Positions 57,788 through 60,145 of a stretch of 60,145 nucleotides of DNA are shown one piece after another. The translations under genes were made by a program, and so were the position numbers. The notes beneath the pieces were generated by a model that was not told where the DNA came from, did not search any database, and saw only the letters and a program-made list of their open reading frames with translations. Origin of the DNA: Gammaproteobacteria bacterium (GTDB lineage: Bacteria; Pseudomonadota; Gammaproteobacteria; Natronospirales; REEB76); contig JAGWOR010000010.1 in the NCBI GenBank assembly GCA_028870845.1, forward strand, positions 1 through 60,145, written 5' to 3'. Every line of letters starts with the position of its first letter. Positions within the stretch are counted from its first letter, which is position 1.

Positions 57788-57861
57788 TTTGAATATCCGG
57801 CGGGTTCCATTGGCGTGTGCACTGGCTCTTGGCGACGATGATTTGGCTTAAATAAACGGGC

Positions 57862-57987
57862 GCGCCCCGGGACAGGAGCGCTAGCACTTCCACGTGGATC
57901 GGGGCTATCCTCTGAAAACCCAAAGACTCTGAGTACCCGCATGGCACCCATCCGCCCCTTCGAAACCCCGCCAGCACCGGAAATCCC
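57862..57987 (+). repeat. Right copy of the holC-end/small-gene-start duplication
   Basis: The counterpart of 52991-53117. Here the holC part is decayed and the small-gene part is intact. Together the copies bracket about 4.74 kb of inserted sequence. Confidence 0.85.
57864..57932 (+). pseudogene. Relic of the holC 3' end
   Basis: In the holC frame it reads APGQER, a TAG stop, then HFHVDRGYPLKTQRL and TGA, against AQGRERYRFYKERGYPLEIHNL of intact holC. There are no gaps over 23 codons. The in-frame stop replaces the tyrosine codon. Confidence 0.75.
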
Positions 57988-58267
57988 GGTGCTGGAGGAC
58001 GTGGTGAATCCCGGCGACGGCAATCCCATGCCACCCGTGCCGCCCACGGCCATGCCCGACAGGCGCAAGCCAAAAACCAGCGCCATAGCCAAGGAAATCC
58101 TCAGCGAAATGCTCTCGGAACGCATCGCCGCCCTCACCGACCGGCTGCTGCGCGAGGCCGCGGCCGACATGCAGGCCTTGCTCATGGACAAGGTGTGGGA
58201 AAAACTGCGCGCTGAAATTCCCGCCATCGTCACCGCCGCGCTCAAGGAGAACGGCCACGAGGACTAA
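57941..58267 (+). CDS. Small conserved protein between holC and valS
   Basis: 108 residues. Pro-rich N-terminus (MAPIRPFETPPAPEIPVLEDVVNPGD) and a helical C-terminal half (EILSEMLSERIAALTDRLLREAAADMQALLMDKVWEKL in residues about 53-90). The IPVLEDVV segment resembles DUF2486-type proteins seen near holC/valS in some Proteobacteria; this is from memory and only a suggestion. It is followed by valS after 73 bases. Its first codons are duplicated at 53069-53117. Confidence 0.75.
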   Translation: MAPIRPFETPPAPEIPVLEDVVNPGDGNPMPPVPPTAMPDRRKPKTSAIAKEILSEMLSERIAALTDRLLREAAADMQALLMDKVWEKLRAEIPAIVTAALKENGHED

Positions 58268-58340
58268 GCCCCGGACGCGCCCGGGGCCGCTGATATAATC
58301 CCCGCGGAACGCCGCGCGGCGCATGCCATCCACACGCATC

Positions 58341-60145
58341 ATGGAAAAGACCTACGATCCGCAGGCCATAGAAAAGCGCTGGTACCAGACCTGGGAACGC
58401 CTGGGGTGCTTCGCCCCCGACCGGGAACGCGCCACACCCTACTGCATCTTCCTGCCGCCCCCCAATGTCACCGGCACGCTGCACATGGGCCATGCCTTCC
58501 AGCAGACGCTCATGGATCTGCTGATCCGCTACCACCGCATGCGCGGCGAATGCGTGCTGTGGCAGGGCGGCACCGACCACGCCGGCATCGCCACCCAAAA
58601 GATCGTCGAGAACCAGCTGGCCGCCGAAAATCTGAGCCGCCACGATCTGGGGCGTGAGCTGTTCATCCAGCGCGTATGGCAATGGAAGGGCGAATCCGGC
58701 TCGGTCATCACCCGGCAGATGCGCCGCCTGGGCGCCTCCATGGACTGGTCGCGGGAACGCTTCACCATGGACGAGGGCCTGTCGGCGGCGGTGCGCAAGG
58801 TGTTCATCCAATGGTACCGGGCGGGACTCCTGTACCGCGGCAAACGCCTGGTGCACTGGGATCCGGTATTACAGACCGCGGTCTCAGACCTGGAAGTGAA
58901 CAACGAGGAACGCGACGGCCATCTGTGGTTCATCCGTTATCCAGGTGCCGATGGCAGCGAGGGCCTGGTAGTGGCCACCACGCGTCCCGAGACCATGCTG
59001 GGTGACGTGGCTGTGGCGGTGCATCCCGAAGATGCGCGCTACCACAAGCTCATTGGCAAAAAACTAAAATTGCCGCTCTCGGAGCGAGAGATCCCGGTAA
59101 TCGCCGACGAGAGTGTCGACAAGGAATTCGGCACCGGGGCAGTCAAGATCACCCCAGGGCACGATTTTAACGATTACGCCCTAGGTCAACGGCACAATCT
59201 GCCGAAGATCAGCGTGCTTACACTGGATGCAAAAATCATTGACGACGAATCATGGGCCCAAACTGCAGCACGACCCGGTTCCGCTGGTAGAGGCAGTGAT
59301 GTGGTGGACATCCCACAAGATATCGGCATTCCCAAGAAATACTGGGGCATGGATCGCTATGCGGCCCGCAAGGCCATTCTGGCCGATTTGGAAGCGCAGG
59401 GTCTGCTGATTGAAACGCGCAAACACAAGCTCACGGTGCCGGTCAGTCAGCGTTCGGATGCTGTTATCGAGCCCATGCTCACCGACCAGTGGTTCCTGGA
59501 CCTGACCAGCGACAAAGGCCGCAAAGCCATCACTGAACCGGCGCTGAAGGTGGTGCGCGACGGTGCAATTAAATTCGTGCCGGAGAATTGGGCCACCACT
59601 TATATACAGTGGCTGGAGAACATCCAGGACTGGTGTGTCAGCCGTCAGCTGTGGTGGGGCCACCGTATCCCGGCCTGGTTTGATGAAGCCGGAAATATCT
59701 TCGTGGGCGAAGACGAAGCCGACGCGGTCAAGCATGGCGACCGCAAGCCGGTGGGCAATCTCAGACAGGACGCAGATGTGCTGGACACCTGGTTCAGCTC
59801 CGCGCTATGGCCGTTCTCCACCCTGGGCTGGCCGCCGCAGAACGGCCCGGTGAAGAATGAACAGGGACAAATTGTTGCCGACTGGTCCCGGGATGAACGC
59901 TTCCTGCCCTCGGCGGTGCTGGTGACCGGCTTCGACATCATCTTCTTCTGGGTGGCGCGCATGGTCATGGCCACCCAATATTTCACCGGGCGCGTGCCGT
60001 TCCGGGAGGTCTACATCAACGCCATCGTGCGGGATTCGGAAGGCCAGAAGATGTCCAAGTCCAAGGGCAACACCATCGATCCCCTGGACCTGATGGACGG
60101 CATCGGTCCGGAAGCCCTGGTGAAGAAATCCACCGACAGCCTGCT
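58341..60145 (+). CDS. valS: Valyl-tRNA synthetase (3' part beyond window)
   Basis: 601 codons of a class I synthetase (E. coli 951), cut by the window edge. HIGH-type [15 protein letters not shown] (39-53), the CP1 editing domain with [20 protein letters not shown] and [25 protein letters not shown], and [13 protein letters not shown] (about 570-582) are all in one uninterrupted frame. The stretch around 59180-59330 is divergent from the usual editing domain but stays in frame. The anticodon-binding domain and C-terminal coiled coil lie outside. Confidence 0.98.
   Translation, partial: MEKTYDPQAIEKRWYQTWERLGCFAPDRERATPYCIFLPPPNVTGTLHMGHAFQQTLMDLLIRYHRMRGECVLWQGGTDHAGIATQKIVENQLAAENLSRHDLGRELFIQRVWQWKGESGSVITRQMRRLGASMDWSRERFTMDEGLSAAVRKVFIQWYRAGLLYRGKRLVHWDPVLQTAVSDLEVNNEERDGHLWFIRYPGADGSEGLVVATTRPETMLGDVAVAVHPEDARYHKLIGKKLKLPLSEREIPVIADESVDKEFGTGAVKITPGHDFNDYALGQRHNLPKISVLTLDAKIIDDESWAQTAARPGSAGRGSDVVDIPQDIGIPKKYWGMDRYAARKAILADLEAQGLLIETRKHKLTVPVSQRSDAVIEPMLTDQWFLDLTSDKGRKAITEPALKVVRDGAIKFVPENWATTYIQWLENIQDWCVSRQLWWGHRIPAWFDEAGNIFVGEDEADAVKHGDRKPVGNLRQDADVLDTWFSSALWPFSTLGWPPQNGPVKNEQGQIVADWSRDERFLPSAVLVTGFDIIFFWVARMVMATQYFTGRVPFREVYINAIVRDSEGQKMSKSKGNTIDPLDLMDGIGPEALVKKSTDSL

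Noticed and set aside
59180..59330. Possible frameshift in valS (unusual residues in the editing domain)
   Set aside because: I read the codons through this stretch; the frame is open and the flanking motifs are in the same frame, so it is sequence divergence.

Overview
The window is GC-rich (about 60% by eye), densely packed chromosomal DNA from a gammaproteobacterium outside the enterics. The gene order is the evidence. It contains rpsP-rimM-trmD-rplS beside ffh, ypjD and a CorC-like gene. It has rpsF-rpsR-rplI, dnaB-alr, and rnr-rlmB followed by purA-yjeT-hflC-hflK-hflX-hfq-miaA-mutL-amiB-tsaE-nnrD divergent from queG. It also has pcnB-folK-dNK-panC-panD and lptG-lptF divergent from pepA-holC-(small gene)-valS. 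These blocks occur in E. coli relatives and in deep-branching Gammaproteobacteria of the Xanthomonadales/Nevskiales/Acidiferrobacterales kind. I cannot name a genus. No rRNA, CRISPR array, transposase or phage structural gene was seen.

Layout, left to right. 1-190: AT-rich edge with a truncated membrane-protein gene. 0.2-13 kb: msrC and sppA, a PLP decarboxylase, an exported TPR protein, the ribosomal/tRNA-modification operon, ffh, ypjD, a CNNM/CBS transporter-like gene and radA. 13-17.4 kb: a CHASE2-Ser/Thr kinase, a PP2C phosphatase and an FHA protein, forming a self-contained phospho-signalling set. 17.4-26.9 kb: alr, dnaB, the rpsF operon, a TolB-like/TPR membrane protein, rlmB and rnr. 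26.9-30 kb: tRNA-Leu(CAG), then a low-GC stretch with a thrice-frameshifted aspartyl-protease-like pseudogene and two lineage-specific lipoprotein genes. 30-42.5 kb: the purA-to-nnrD superoperon and queG. 42.6-48.7 kb: an iron/2-oxoglutarate oxygenase-like SEC-C protein, pantothenate genes without panB, folK, pcnB, tRNA-Glu(CTC), an RDD membrane protein and a small exported protein. 48.7-60.1 kb: lptG-lptF, pepA, holC, an inserted SIR2-TIR/STAND pair, a small conserved gene and the first part of valS.

The most interesting region is 52.9-58.0 kb. A two-gene operon sits between holC and the small gene before valS. It encodes a SIR2-like plus TIR protein and a 1068-residue nSTAND1-type ATPase with one membrane segment and a long helical-repeat C-terminus. 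It is flanked by two diverged copies (about 127 bp, about 77% identical in the holC part) of the holC-end/small-gene-start junction. The left copy keeps holC intact and has a frameshifted start of the small gene. The right copy keeps the small gene intact and has a stop-interrupted relic of holC. This is the footprint of a cassette inserted in an essential, otherwise conserved operon. The domain content (TIR, SIR2 fold, STAND ATPase) is typical of NAD-depleting immune systems, so a membrane-linked defence or stress-sensing module is the leading hypothesis, not a demonstrated function. The SIR2 domain seems to lack its catalytic asparagine, leaving TIR as the likely effector.
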